From NCBI GenBank assembly GCA_018365895.1, contig JAGZJD010000010.1, positions 1 to 56,357 on the forward strand: a stretch of 56,357 nucleotides of DNA, given 5' to 3'. This DNA comes from Lachnospiraceae bacterium. GTDB lineage: Bacteria > Bacillota_A > Clostridia > Lachnospirales > Lachnospiraceae. The translations under genes and the position numbers were made by a program. Shown here in pieces: positions 17,079-25,753 of the stretch. How positions within the stretch are numbered: position 1 is the first letter of the stretch; each line of letters opens with the position of its first letter. The notes below the pieces were generated by a model. It was not told the DNA's origin. It saw nothing but the letters and a program-made list of their open reading frames with translations, and searched no databases.

Positions 17079-20000
17079 ATGGGAGTACAGTGGACAGAAG
17101 AACAGCGGGAAGTCATTGATGTGCGTGGAAAAAATATCCTTGTATCTGCAGCGGCAGGTTCCGGCAAGACAGCAGTGCTCGTAGAGCGGATTATTGAGCG
17201 ATTGACAAAAGAGGAGCCGCCATTAGATGTGGATCGTCTTCTCGTTGTTACCTATACAGAAGCAGCGGCAGCAGAAATGAAAGAAAGAATCCGCGACGCA
17301 ATTGAGAAAGCATTGGAAGATCATCCGGATGATGCACATTTGCAGAGGCAGGCAACGCTTGTCCATCATGCGCAGGTAACAACGATTCACAGCTTTTGCC
17401 TGGCGGTCATCCGGGAGAATTTTCATACCATTGGATTAGATCCGGGATTTCGAATCGCGGAAGAAGGAGAAATGAAGCTATTGAAGCAAGATGTGGCGGC
17501 AGAGCTTCTGGAACAAAAATACGAAGAAGGGGAAAAAGCTTTTTTGGATTTGACAGAATATACGGCTCCGGGAAGGGACGACCATAAACTGACAGAACTG
17601 CTTTTAAAAATATATGATTTCTCCAGAAGCTATCCGGAACCATGTGAATGGCTGTATTCCTGTGCGGCGCATTATAAAATAGAAGAAGGGATTGAGGAAC
17701 AGCCGTTTTTTCATTTTGTAAAGGAGCAGACAGTCCAGTATGCGAAAGATATGCTGGAATTGACAGAATATGCGATAAAACTTTGTGAGGAACCGGACGG
17801 ACCGGTATTTTATCTGGAGGCGCTTGCGCAGGATGAAGACCGAATCCGACAGCTTGCCGAGGCAAAGAGCTATGAAAGTATTTATGAAATTTTAGCAGAA
17901 TGGAAATGGGCAAAACTGTCGGCAAAAAGAAGCGATGAGATTGATCCGGACAAACGGGAACTTGTAAAGCAGGTAAGGGAAGATGTAAAAACGCTCCAAA
18001 AAGATCTGAAAGAGCAGTATTTCTATGAACCGCTTCAGGAGATAGAGGAACATATGAGACAGTGTGCGCCGATGATGGAAACATTTGTGGAGCTGACTGC
18101 AGATTTCCATGAAGCGATGCAGAAGGAAAAAGCGAAGAGAAATATGATTGACTTCGGGGATATGGAACACTTTGCTCTGGAGATCCTTACGGAACAAAAA
18201 GACGGAAAACGTTGTCCTTCTCAGGCAGCACGCGCTTATCAGGAACGGTTTGAAGAGATTATGATCGATGAATATCAGGATAGTAATCTGATCCAGGAGG
18301 CTCTTTTGACAAGCGTGTCCCGCAAGGAACAGGGAATTTATAATATATTTATGGTCGGGGATGTGAAGCAGAGCATTTATCGATTTCGGCTGGCGAGACC
18401 TGAGCTTTTCATGGAGAAATATCACACATATGGAGCAGGAGAGGGGCAATGTCAGCGTATTGATCTGACGCGAAACTTCCGTAGCCGGCGGGAAGTATTG
18501 GAAAGTACGAATTTTATTTTTAGACAGATTATGACAGAGGGGTTCGGCGGTATTGCTTATGATGAGCGGGCGGCGCTGTATCCGGGAGCCTCTTATGAAA
18601 ATATACCGGGAAATGAGGCAGAGCTGCTATTAATTGATACCTCTGTACAAGAAGGGGTAGAAGAAGAGACAGTCCGGGAGCTGGAGGCTCACGGAATTGC
18701 CAGAAGAATTAAAGAATTGGTAGGCGTACATCCGGTATTGGATAAAAGAACAGGAACATATCGTCCTGCCGGTTATGGAGATATTGTAATTCTTACAAGA
18801 AGTCTGAAAGGATGGACGGAAGAGTTTTCAAGGATTTTGAATCAGGAAGGGATTCCGACATTTGCCGGGACGAAGGAAGGATATTTTGAAACATGGGAAG
18901 TCAGTACGGTGTTGGATTATCTGGAACTGCTGGATAATTTTCGGCAGGATCTTCCGCTGACTTCAGTGTTGCTGTCTCCTTTTGGAAATGTTACGGCAGA
19001 GGAGCTTGCAAGAATCCGGGTAAGAGAAATGAAGACGGAGGAAGAAGGGGCGTCATTACCGTTTTTTCAGGCGGTGGTTACCTTTATGAAAGAAGAGGAA
19101 GAAAAAGACAGTAGATTACGTCAGAAACTTAGAACGTTTCAGAAGCAATACGAAAGTTACCGGGAAATTCTTTCATATACTTCAATCTATGATCTCATGT
19201 GGAAACTTTTGTATGAGACGGGATATCGGGATTATGTGGGCGCTATGCCTGGAGGAAGACAGCGTCAGGCAAATCTGGATATGCTTCTTGAGAAGGCGCT
19301 GGCATTTGAAAAGACAAGTTATAAGGGGCTGTTTCATTTTGTGCGCTATATCCGCCAGCTAAAGAAATATGACGTGGATTATGGAGAAGCGAATATTGCG
19401 GATGAGCAGGCAGATACCGTACGCCTTATGAGTATCCATAAAAGCAAAGGCTTGGAATTTCCAATCGTGTTCGTGTCCGGAATGGGGAAACAGTTTAATA
19501 CGCAGGATATCCGTGAGCAGTTTGTAGTGCATCCGTCTCTGGGAATTGGGACAGACTGTATTGATCTTGAAATGCGGACAAAAGCTCCGACACTGCTGAA
19601 GAAAGTGATTCAAAAGGAAACAGCGCTTGAAAATCTGGCAGAAGAAGAGAGAGTGCTATATGTAGCCTTGACAAGAGCAAAAGAGAAGTTGATTATTACC
19701 GGAGCAGTAAATGGTGTAGGGGAAAAATTAAAAAGCTTTGGAGCAGTAGGAGCAAGGGAAGAAACAGCATTAAGTTTTGCGTCAGTCAGCCGCGCAAGAA
19801 CGTATCTGGACTGGCTTATTCCGTCTCTTATCCGAAACAAGGCTTTCGCCTCAGCATTATCTGAAGCAAAACTTCCGGTACCGTTTATGAATTCCATGTA
19901 TCATCAGGAGGTACCAATTCGGGTGGAAGTAATCTATGCCGCTCAATTGGCAGAAAAAGCAGAAGAAGAGGTTTGTGCAGATCAGCTTCTGCATCAGTTT

Positions 20001-20732
20001 TTTAAAGATGGCGCCGTTGAAAAAGAGGTATTTCATCCGGAGATGAAAGAGCATCTCCGGGAGCAGTTTTCGTTTGTGTATCCATTTTCAAAAGACCGGA
20101 CAAGGAAAATGAAGTTTACTGTGTCTGAGTTAAAGAAAATGGGAATGGAAAAAGAGCTTACTGAAGAAAGCGAAGCATTGTTTGAACCTGCAAAAGAAAT
20201 GAAACTAATACCGGCTTTTCGAAGAGCGGAAGAGGAACTGACGGGAGCTTCCAGAGGAACGGCTTATCACAGGGTGTTGGAGAGGATTGATTTTCGGGAA
20301 GAGTATCATGAAGAGAAACTAAAAGATGCCATAGCAACTCTAGTCAGAGAAGGGAAACTGGAAGAAGCGGAGGCAAAAACTGTGAACTGCTCTGACCTGA
20401 TGAAGTTTTTTGAAAGCAGACTTGCTGCTGATATGAAAGAAGCGGCAAGGCGGGGAAAGTTGTTTCGGGAACAGCCTTTTGTAATCGGGATTGAAGATTC
20501 GGGCGAGTGGTGTCTTGTCCAGGGAATTATTGATGCTTACCTGGAAGAACCTGACGGAAGTCTTGCGGTAATTGATTATAAAACCGATCGTGTAAATAGG
20601 AAAGAAAAGCTGCAGGAGAGATATTGTCAGCAGTTAGAATATTATGCACAGGCTCTAGAGCAACTTCTCGGGAAAAAGGTAAAGAGGAAAATCATTTACT
20701 CCTTCACACTACAGACAGAAATCGAGGTATAA
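17079..20732 (+). CDS. addA: ATP-dependent helicase/nuclease subunit A, AddA
   Basis: AddA is the UvrD-like helicase and nuclease subunit of AddAB. The 1217-residue protein shows Walker A AAAGSGKTAVLVERII (about 25-40), motif II DEYQDSN (about 395), motif III GDVKQSIYRFR, a motif V/VI region with TVRLMSIHKSKGLEFP and EERVLYVALTRAKEKL, and a C-terminal RecB-type nuclease with VIDYKTDRV (about 1164-1172). It is translationally linked to addB (3-base gap) and followed after 3 bases by a DUF1294 gene. Confidence 0.97.
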   Translation: MGVQWTEEQREVIDVRGKNILVSAAAGSGKTAVLVERIIERLTKEEPPLDVDRLLVVTYTEAAAAEMKERIRDAIEKALEDHPDDAHLQRQATLVHHAQVTTIHSFCLAVIRENFHTIGLDPGFRIAEEGEMKLLKQDVAAELLEQKYEEGEKAFLDLTEYTAPGRDDHKLTELLLKIYDFSRSYPEPCEWLYSCAAHYKIEEGIEEQPFFHFVKEQTVQYAKDMLELTEYAIKLCEEPDGPVFYLEALAQDEDRIRQLAEAKSYESIYEILAEWKWAKLSAKRSDEIDPDKRELVKQVREDVKTLQKDLKEQYFYEPLQEIEEHMRQCAPMMETFVELTADFHEAMQKEKAKRNMIDFGDMEHFALEILTEQKDGKRCPSQAARAYQERFEEIMIDEYQDSNLIQEALLTSVSRKEQGIYNIFMVGDVKQSIYRFRLARPELFMEKYHTYGAGEGQCQRIDLTRNFRSRREVLESTNFIFRQIMTEGFGGIAYDERAALYPGASYENIPGNEAELLLIDTSVQEGVEEETVRELEAHGIARRIKELVGVHPVLDKRTGTYRPAGYGDIVILTRSLKGWTEEFSRILNQEGIPTFAGTKEGYFETWEVSTVLDYLELLDNFRQDLPLTSVLLSPFGNVTAEELARIRVREMKTEEEGASLPFFQAVVTFMKEEEEKDSRLRQKLRTFQKQYESYREILSYTSIYDLMWKLLYETGYRDYVGAMPGGRQRQANLDMLLEKALAFEKTSYKGLFHFVRYIRQLKKYDVDYGEANIADEQADTVRLMSIHKSKGLEFPIVFVSGMGKQFNTQDIREQFVVHPSLGIGTDCIDLEMRTKAPTLLKKVIQKETALENLAEEERVLYVALTRAKEKLIITGAVNGVGEKLKSFGAVGAREETALSFASVSRARTYLDWLIPSLIRNKAFASALSEAKLPVPFMNSMYHQEVPIRVEVIYAAQLAEKAEEEVCADQLLHQFFKDGAVEKEVFHPEMKEHLREQFSFVYPFSKDRTRKMKFTVSELKKMGMEKELTEESEALFEPAKEMKLIPAFRRAEEELTGASRGTAYHRVLERIDFREEYHEEKLKDAIATLVREGKLEEAEAKTVNCSDLMKFFESRLAADMKEAARRGKLFREQPFVIGIEDSGEWCLVQGIIDAYLEEPDGSLAVIDYKTDRVNRKEKLQERYCQQLEYYAQALEQLLGKKVKRKIIYSFTLQTEIEV

Positions 20733-20735
20733 AAG

Positions 20736-20999
20736 ATGAGTGATGTTGTAACATATTATCTCTGTGCGGTAAATGTCATTGCATTTTTACTTTATGGAGC
20801 AGATAAAAGACGGGCAAAAAGAGGAGCGTGGAGAATTTCGGAGGCGGCACTCATAGGTATTGCTGTCATTGGAGGTTCGGCAGGCGCATGGCTTGGGATG
20901 AAAGGATTCCGACACAAAACAAAGCATAAGAAATTTACTTACGGAGTGCCGATGATTCTTGTTGTACAGGCAGTTCTGTTAATGTGGTTTTATTTTTAA
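20736..20999 (+). CDS. DUF1294 family small membrane protein
   Basis: This 87-residue protein has two to three hydrophobic segments, a basic loop with ADKRRAKRGAWRISE and a conserved GGSAGAWLGMKGFRHKTKH, matching the DUF1294 family. Function is unknown. It is the last gene of the addBA transcript (3-base gap), followed by a terminator at 21016. Confidence 0.8.
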   Translation: MSDVVTYYLCAVNVIAFLLYGADKRRAKRGAWRISEAALIGIAVIGGSAGAWLGMKGFRHKTKHKKFTYGVPMILVVQAVLLMWFYF

Positions 21000-21015
21000 G
21001 AAAAATAGAAACGAG

Positions 21016-21042
21016 ACCGGAAGGCATGTCCTTCCGGTTTTG
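21016..21042 (+). terminator. Terminator after addBA-DUF1294
   Basis: ACCGGAAGG (21016-21024) pairs perfectly with CCTTCCGGT (21030-21038) around CATGT, followed by TTTG. Confidence 0.85.
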
Positions 21043-21110
21043 CTGTTCATAGAAAAGTTTCTTAAGAAAATCTTCATAATTTTTGTAGATAAATCTTTAA
21101 TAATATTATA

Positions 21111-21143
21111 TTGACTCACTATATTATACAATATATAATATAG
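21111..21143 (+). promoter_or_regulatory. Promoter with overlapping palindromic operator for the PadR operon
   Basis: TTGACT (21111-21116) and TATAAT (21134-21139) are separated by 17 bases, a near-consensus promoter. A perfect 10-bp inverted repeat, CTATATTATA (21119-21128) and TATAATATAG (21134-21143) around CAATA, covers the spacer and the -10. A dimeric repressor bound here would block RNA polymerase; the PadR protein encoded next is the obvious candidate for autoregulation (inference). Confidence 0.75.
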
Positions 21144-21184
21144 AAAACCAAACAATATTAGAAGTGTTAGAGAGGAGTGAGACG

Positions 21185-21508
21185 ATGGTATTTAATACTG
21201 GAGCAGCGCTTCTGGATGCTATTGTGCTGGCTGCCGTGTCAAAAGAAGAGAACGGTACATATGGATATCGGATTACACAGGATGTCCGAAAGACGCTGGA
21301 AGTGTCAGAGTCTACTCTTTATCCGGTGCTGAGAAGACTTCAGAAAGATGAATGCCTTGAAGTGTATGATATGCAGTTTGATGGAAGAAACAGGAGATAT
21401 TATAAAGTCACTGAAAAAGGCATGGTACAGTTGAACTTATACCGGGAAGAATGGAAAAAATATTCAGAAAAGATTAGTAAAATGTTTGAAGGGGGTGTGA
21501 CTGCATGA
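21185..21508 (+). CDS. PadR-family transcriptional regulator
   Basis: This 107-residue protein is a short PadR of the PF03551 type: a winged helix with ALLDAIVLAAVSK, YGYRITQDVRKTLEVSEST and LYPVLRRLQKDECLE, then the wing DGRNRRYYKVTEKG and a short C-terminal helix for dimerisation. Start ATG 21185 is chosen because AGAGGAG (21171-21177) precedes it; an upstream in-frame codon at 21164 overlaps that site. The stop overlaps the start of the DUF1700 gene by 4 bases, so the two are co-translated. A palindromic operator lies at 21119-21143. Confidence 0.92.
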   Translation: MVFNTGAALLDAIVLAAVSKEENGTYGYRITQDVRKTLEVSESTLYPVLRRLQKDECLEVYDMQFDGRNRRYYKVTEKGMVQLNLYREEWKKYSEKISKMFEGGVTA

Positions 21509-22203
21509 ATCGGGATTGTTTTATGAAAGAACTTGAAATGCTGCTTTCTGATATTTCAGCAGAAGAGCGTGCCGAAGCATTGCAGTACTATAATGATTAT
21601 TTTGCTGATGCAGGAGCAGAAAATGAAGGAAAAGTGCTTGAAGAGCTTGGAGATCCGGGAAAGGTAGCTGAGACAATCAAAGCAGGTTTGGGCAGTAATA
21701 ATGAAGAACATCAAGAATATCGAGAAACTGGATATACGGATACAAGGTTTGAGGAAAAAGAGATGCCGGGAAGCAGAAAGGCTGCGGGAGCAGACACAGG
21801 ATATCATCCGGAGTATGTGCAAAAGAAATCCCATCCAATAGGAAAGATTTTTTTGATTTTGGCAATTATTTTTATCGGTCTTCCAATTGCATTGCCGCTT
21901 GGAATAGGGATACTGTTTCTTCTGGTAGGAATTTTAGCAAGTATTGTGGCAGTTCTGGTCAGTGTTGTAATACTCAGTGCAGCAGCAGCTTTTTGCGGTG
22001 GTTGCTTTGTTGTTGTAGGAGCGGTAAAGCTCATTCCGAATGCACCGGTGGGACTTTTGCTGATGGGAATTGGACTTATTATGGGGGCAGTAGGCGTAGT
22101 GGCAACAGTGCTTCTTGGAAAATTCAGCTGGATCTGTTTGCGCTCATTGTTTCGGGGAGCTGTGGCACTTTGCCGCAGACCATTTCACAGAAAGGCGGTG
22201 TAA
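21505..22203 (+). CDS. DUF1700 (HAAS domain) membrane protein
   Basis: This 232-residue protein begins with a cytosolic HAAS-type domain (about 1-60: EMLLSDISAEERAEALQYYN, FADAGAENEGKVLEELGDPG). A charged linker is followed by three or four hydrophobic segments (about 110-225). DUF1700 proteins are commonly encoded with PadR regulators and DUF4097 proteins in Firmicutes and are thought to be a membrane partner in an envelope response; their biochemical role is not known. Overlaps padR by 4 bases; the DUF4097 gene follows 3 bases after its stop. Confidence 0.85.
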   Translation: MNRDCFMKELEMLLSDISAEERAEALQYYNDYFADAGAENEGKVLEELGDPGKVAETIKAGLGSNNEEHQEYRETGYTDTRFEEKEMPGSRKAAGADTGYHPEYVQKKSHPIGKIFLILAIIFIGLPIALPLGIGILFLLVGILASIVAVLVSVVILSAAAAFCGGCFVVVGAVKLIPNAPVGLLLMGIGLIMGAVGVVATVLLGKFSWICLRSLFRGAVALCRRPFHRKAV

Positions 22204-22206
22204 CAA

Positions 22207-23094
22207 ATGAAAAAAGGTTGGAAAATATTCGCCATTGTCTGTGGATGTACGGCAGGTGCAGGAGTTGTTTTGTGCATTGCGGCGCTGATGCTTGGCGTAA
22301 CGTGGAGAAGTGTTTCTGATGAACTTGCAGATGGCGTAGGGGCTGTTGTGCACGAGAGCAAATATACGACGGAGCCGGATGATTGGGATGATGACTGGGA
22401 GAATTCAGCGAGATGGGAAAATGCACAGATTTTAAGCGGAGATTTTGAAAAAACATATTACCATGTAGAAGATCTGTCTGTTGAGTTGTCAGCCGGAACG
22501 ATGGAAATCATTTCTTATGACGGGAATGAAATTGTTCTGGAAGGCAAGGCAGTTAATGGAGCACTTCGCACAAGGTGTAGTGTCAATGATGGTACGCTAG
22601 AATTTAAAACAAGCAATAAAGTGTGGAAAGAAAATGGGTTAAACAACAAAGAAGCAGGAACCTATATACTTTATGTGCCGGAGACACTAACATTGGGAGA
22701 AATCAATATTACGGCGGGAGCAGGAGAACTTGTGGTACAAGGGATTACATCAATGGAAATGGAGCTGAATCTTGGAGCGGGAAATACGGTATTGACAGAT
22801 ATCGGCATTGATGATACAGAAGTACGCTGCGGTGCTGGAAATGTGGATTTGAATGGAAAACTTCAGGGAGATATTAATATTGAATGTGGAGTGGGAAATG
22901 TAACCATGACACTAGAAGGTAAAAAGACAGATTATAATTATGATATTGCAACAGGTATCGGCGGTATGCACATTGCCGGAACAACTTATGGAACATTGGA
23001 TCGTTCTGTCAATGAAGATAACGGCGCTCCATATACGATTGAGATGATCGGCGGTGTTGGAGAAGTAGAAATTTCATTCCGAGAGCCGGTATAA
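22207..23094 (+). CDS. DUF4097 family beta-helix-like envelope protein
   Basis: This 295-residue protein has an N-terminal membrane anchor (about 6-30), an acidic linker (DDWDDDWENSARW) and a C-terminal repetitive beta-rich domain of the DUF4097 type, with runs such as ITAGAGELVVQGI, NLGAGNTVLTDIGIDD, RCGAGNVDLNGKLQGDI and ECGVGNVTMTLEG. Such domains are predicted to form a parallel beta structure outside the membrane. Role unknown. It is in one operon with PadR and DUF1700, with PspC 50 bases downstream. Confidence 0.85.
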   Translation: MKKGWKIFAIVCGCTAGAGVVLCIAALMLGVTWRSVSDELADGVGAVVHESKYTTEPDDWDDDWENSARWENAQILSGDFEKTYYHVEDLSVELSAGTMEIISYDGNEIVLEGKAVNGALRTRCSVNDGTLEFKTSNKVWKENGLNNKEAGTYILYVPETLTLGEINITAGAGELVVQGITSMEMELNLGAGNTVLTDIGIDDTEVRCGAGNVDLNGKLQGDINIECGVGNVTMTLEGKKTDYNYDIATGIGGMHIAGTTYGTLDRSVNEDNGAPYTIEMIGGVGEVEISFREPV

Positions 23095-23144
23095 GAGTGG
23101 ATGTGAATAAAAATGCGAAATAGATAGAAAAAGGAGAGATAATT

Positions 23145-23330
23145 ATGTCAGAGAAAAGATTATTCAGATCAAGAGAAAACAAAATGATATGTGGTGTCTG
23201 CGGTGGGATCGGTGAATTTTTTGGAGTAGATCCGACACTGATCCGTTTGGCGTTTGTTTTGTTTGGATGTACCGGAACAGGAATCGTTGCTTACTTTGTA
23301 GCGGCAGTGATCATTCCGGATCGCCCATAA
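23145..23330 (+). CDS. PspC domain protein
   Basis: This 61-residue protein is essentially one PspC domain: RLFRSRENKMICGVCGGIGE, FFGVDPTLIRLAFVLFG, then a membrane segment ending AAVIIPDRP. PspC proteins take part in envelope-stress signalling in other bacteria. AAGGAGAG precedes the ATG. Together with PadR, DUF1700 and DUF4097 it forms a compact envelope-related operon. Confidence 0.9.
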   Translation: MSEKRLFRSRENKMICGVCGGIGEFFGVDPTLIRLAFVLFGCTGTGIVAYFVAAVIIPDRP

Positions 23331-23348
23331 CCTGGTTTTTAGGTGTCT

Positions 23349-23376
23349 GTATAAAGTCAGAATTTCTGGCGATACT
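23349..23376 (+). promoter_or_regulatory. Possible forespore (sigma-F/G type) promoter of the SASP gene
   Basis: GTATA (23349-23353) and GGCGATACT (23368-23376) resemble the -35 (GYATA) and -10 (GGNNANANT or CATNNTA-like) elements of Bacillus sigma-F/sigma-G promoters. It lies 61 bases before the SASP start, which fits forespore expression. The match is by eye to short degenerate motifs. Confidence 0.35.
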
Positions 23377-23436
23377 CCTGACAGAAATACATTTTGCACA
23401 GCGCAAAGTGAAAACTGAAAAGGAGGATGCTGAGAA

Positions 23437-23634
23437 ATGGTTGAGACAAAGGACATTGATCTGGAACAGTTAGAACCGGAAGAACGGATGAAATACGAAA
23501 TCGCAGAGGAACTCGGTCTGTTGGATAAAGTACTGGAGGAAGGATGGAAGTCACTGTCATCAAAAGAAACCGGGCGCATTGGCGGAATTATTGCTGGAAA
23601 AAAGCGGGATGCGAAGAAACAAATTTCGAAATAG
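23437..23634 (+). CDS. Small acid-soluble spore protein, alpha/beta-type family
   Basis: This 65-residue protein shows the two conserved parts of alpha/beta-type SASPs: KYEIAEELGLLDKV, which contains the region cut by the germination protease, and a C-terminal SSKETGRIGGIIAGKKRDA corresponding to the Gly-Gly DNA-binding segment. SASPs coat and protect spore DNA. AAGGAGG precedes the ATG. The sequence is a divergent, clostridial-type member. It implies that the organism forms spores. Confidence 0.75.
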   Translation: MVETKDIDLEQLEPEERMKYEIAEELGLLDKVLEEGWKSLSSKETGRIGGIIAGKKRDAKKQISK

Positions 23635-23677
23635 TTTCTGAAGTTTAGGAAAGAAATGAGAATTTTCTGATCACAGC

Positions 23678-23706
23678 TTGAAAAAGCGGGTGGTTTTTGC
23701 TATAAT
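23678..23706 (+). promoter_or_regulatory. Predicted sigma-A promoter of the WecG/TagA-like gene
   Basis: TTGAAA (23678-23683) and TATAAT (23701-23706) are separated by 17 bases, 29 bases before the start codon. Confidence 0.7.
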
Positions 23707-23735
23707 CGTACGGCTAGGAAGAAAAGGTGAGAGAC

Positions 23736-24416
23736 ATGGACAGAAAGATGAATGTACTTGGCGTTCAGGTCGATGATTATTCCGCGAAGGAAGCGATGCG
23801 CCAGGCGATTGAGTATCTTCAGACAGAAGGAATCAACGTAATTGAGATGCTGACGACGGATGTGCTTGTAAAAAGCAGTGTTGTCGAGGGGGTAAAACAG
23901 AATACCGAAGAAGCAGATATGATTCTGATTGGGGATAAAGCAATCCTTGAAGCAGCAGGGATTCAGGAGTCAAAGCGGCTTCAGGAAGCTGCGGAGGATG
24001 TATTTCTGAAGATGTTCCTTCGATATCTTGAGAAGAATCGGAATCGGATCTGGCTGATGGCAGATTCTCAGGAAGAATTAGATTCTTTTGAAGAGATACT
24101 GCGCGAGCGCTACCCAAAGGTAAGAATTATGGGAGGAGCAGTCGTACCGGAGCATGCAGAGTCAGATGATATGATTGTGAATGAGATCAATGGCCTTGAA
24201 ATCGACTGTATTTTGTCAGAACTCGATCTGGCAGAGAGAGAAGCTTTCATAGCGCGCAATAGAATTATTGTCAATGCGAGAGTATGGCTGAGAGTTGGAA
24301 AGCAGCTGAGACTTCAGGAGACAGAAACCGGATTTCGAAAGTCTGTTTACGGATTTGTCCGGAAGTTTATTTTAAAGAAGGAGATCGAGCGGGAAAATCG
24401 CCGCAGAGATCAGTAG
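23736..24416 (+). CDS. Divergent WecG/TagA/CpsF-like protein
   Basis: The 226-residue protein resembles the WecG/TagA glycosyltransferase fold: MNVLGVQVDDYSAKEAM at the start, an ADMILIGDKAIL segment where the family has ADLxxPDGxG, a Rossmann-like WLMADSQEELDSFEEIL and RYPKVRIMGG, then LAEREAFIARNRIIV. Authentic members transfer N-acetylmannosamine residues onto lipid-linked sugars. Here the PDG motif is not intact and the usual KQE before WIARN reads ERE, so catalysis may be altered or lost. Start ATG 23736 is preferred over GTG 23727 because AAAAGG lies at proper spacing. No polysaccharide genes are adjacent. A terminator follows at 24490. Confidence 0.6.
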   Translation: MDRKMNVLGVQVDDYSAKEAMRQAIEYLQTEGINVIEMLTTDVLVKSSVVEGVKQNTEEADMILIGDKAILEAAGIQESKRLQEAAEDVFLKMFLRYLEKNRNRIWLMADSQEELDSFEEILRERYPKVRIMGGAVVPEHAESDDMIVNEINGLEIDCILSELDLAEREAFIARNRIIVNARVWLRVGKQLRLQETETGFRKSVYGFVRKFILKKEIERENRRRDQ

Positions 24417-24489
24417 GAGAAAGTATCTCCGTATATGATTATTGTGAACAATGTCTATGAACAAAATGTAACATATTTGTAAAGAGTCT

Positions 24490-24532
24490 GAGGAAATGCC
24501 TAAAAATATGCAATTTCCTCTTTCTTTTTTTG
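24490..24532 (+). terminator. Terminator after the WecG/TagA-like gene
   Basis: GAGGAAATGC (24490-24499) pairs with GCAATTTCCTC (24510-24520, one bulge), followed by TTTCTTTTTTT. Confidence 0.8.
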
Positions 24533-24648
24533 TGGTTTTGCATTAAAATAGTAAAATGCATAGAGATATACTACGAGTAGAGTAACAAAATAATTGTGAA
24601 AAATGCCGATGCTGAAAAGCATGGATTCGGAGAAGGAGAGGAAGAGGA

Positions 24649-25737
24649 ATGATATCAAACCAAATACTTCAAAATACAATCGAAGGATTGAAAGCAATTA
24701 CAAGAATTGATCTGTGTGTAATGGATGTTGATGGAAAAGTATTTGCAAGTACTTTTACGGAGACAGATAATTTTGAGAATGCAGTGTTATCCTTTGTGGA
24801 ATCTCCGGCAGATAGTCAGGTAATACAGGGCCGGCAGTTCTTTAAAATCTTTGATGAGAATCAGCTAGAATATATTTTACTTGCCAATGGAGGCAGTGAT
24901 GATGTATATATGATAGGGAAGATTGCTGTTTTCCAGATTCAGAATCTCCTTGTGGCGTACAAAGAGCGTTTTGATAAGGATAATTTCATTAAAAATCTTC
25001 TGCTTGATAACCTGCTTCTGGTTGATATTTACAATCGTGCTAAAAAATTACATATTGACACAGAAGTCAGACGTGTTATCTTTATTATTGAGACTTCCCG
25101 TGAAAAAGACGGCAGTACACTTGAGAATGTGCGTACGCTTCTCGGAGGGAAGTCAAAAGATTTTATCACAGCGGTAGATGAGAAGAATATTATTGTTGTG
25201 AAGGAAATCGGACCAGATGACGGATACAAAGAGATGGATGAGATTGCGGAGAACATCCTGGAATTGTTAAAGTCAGAAGGGGAAGAAGGAATCCATATTG
25301 CATATGGTACCATTGTCAATGACATTAAAGAAGTGTCCAAATCATACAAAGAAGCGAAACTTGCACTGGATGTTGGAAAGATTTTCTTTAATGACAGAGA
25401 TGTTATTGCATACAGTGCGCTTGGAATCGGCAGATTAATTTACCAGCTTCCAATTCCGCTCTGTAAGATGTTCATACGTGAGATTTTTGAGGGGAAATCT
25501 CCGGATGATTTTGATGAAGAGACGTTGGTTACGATTAATAAGTTCTTTGAGAACAGTCTCAACGTGTCAGAAACATCCAGACAGCTGTATATTCATAGAA
25601 ATACGCTTGTGTATCGTCTTGATAAGCTTCAGAAGAGCACAGGACTGGATCTTCGCGTGTTTGAGGATGCGATTACATTTAAGATTGCACTCATGGTAGT
25701 GAAGTATATGAAGTATATGGAGTCACTGGAGTATTAG
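24649..25737 (+). CDS. PucR/CdaR-type transcriptional regulator
   Basis: This 362-residue protein has an N-terminal sensor-like region (about 1-110), a middle GGDEF-like/CdaR domain (about 130-270, with IHIAYGTIVNDIKEVSKSYK) and a C-terminal helix-turn-helix of the PucR/CdaR family (FFENSLNVSETSRQLYIHRN, then TLVYRLDKLQKSTGLDL). Family members activate catabolic genes in other bacteria. Here no catabolic gene is adjacent; ftsE starts 16 bases downstream, which suggests a link to cell-wall cleavage at division. GGAGAGGAAGAGG precedes the ATG, and a short hairpin lies in the leader at about 24606-24630. Confidence 0.82.
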   Translation: MISNQILQNTIEGLKAITRIDLCVMDVDGKVFASTFTETDNFENAVLSFVESPADSQVIQGRQFFKIFDENQLEYILLANGGSDDVYMIGKIAVFQIQNLLVAYKERFDKDNFIKNLLLDNLLLVDIYNRAKKLHIDTEVRRVIFIIETSREKDGSTLENVRTLLGGKSKDFITAVDEKNIIVVKEIGPDDGYKEMDEIAENILELLKSEGEEGIHIAYGTIVNDIKEVSKSYKEAKLALDVGKIFFNDRDVIAYSALGIGRLIYQLPIPLCKMFIREIFEGKSPDDFDEETLVTINKFFENSLNVSETSRQLYIHRNTLVYRLDKLQKSTGLDLRVFEDAITFKIALMVVKYMKYMESLEY

Positions 25738-25753
25738 TAATTAGGAGGAGCAT

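Noticed and set aside
23141..23330. PspA/PspF-type phage shock system
   Set aside because: Only a PspC domain protein is present; no PspA or PspF homolog lies nearby.
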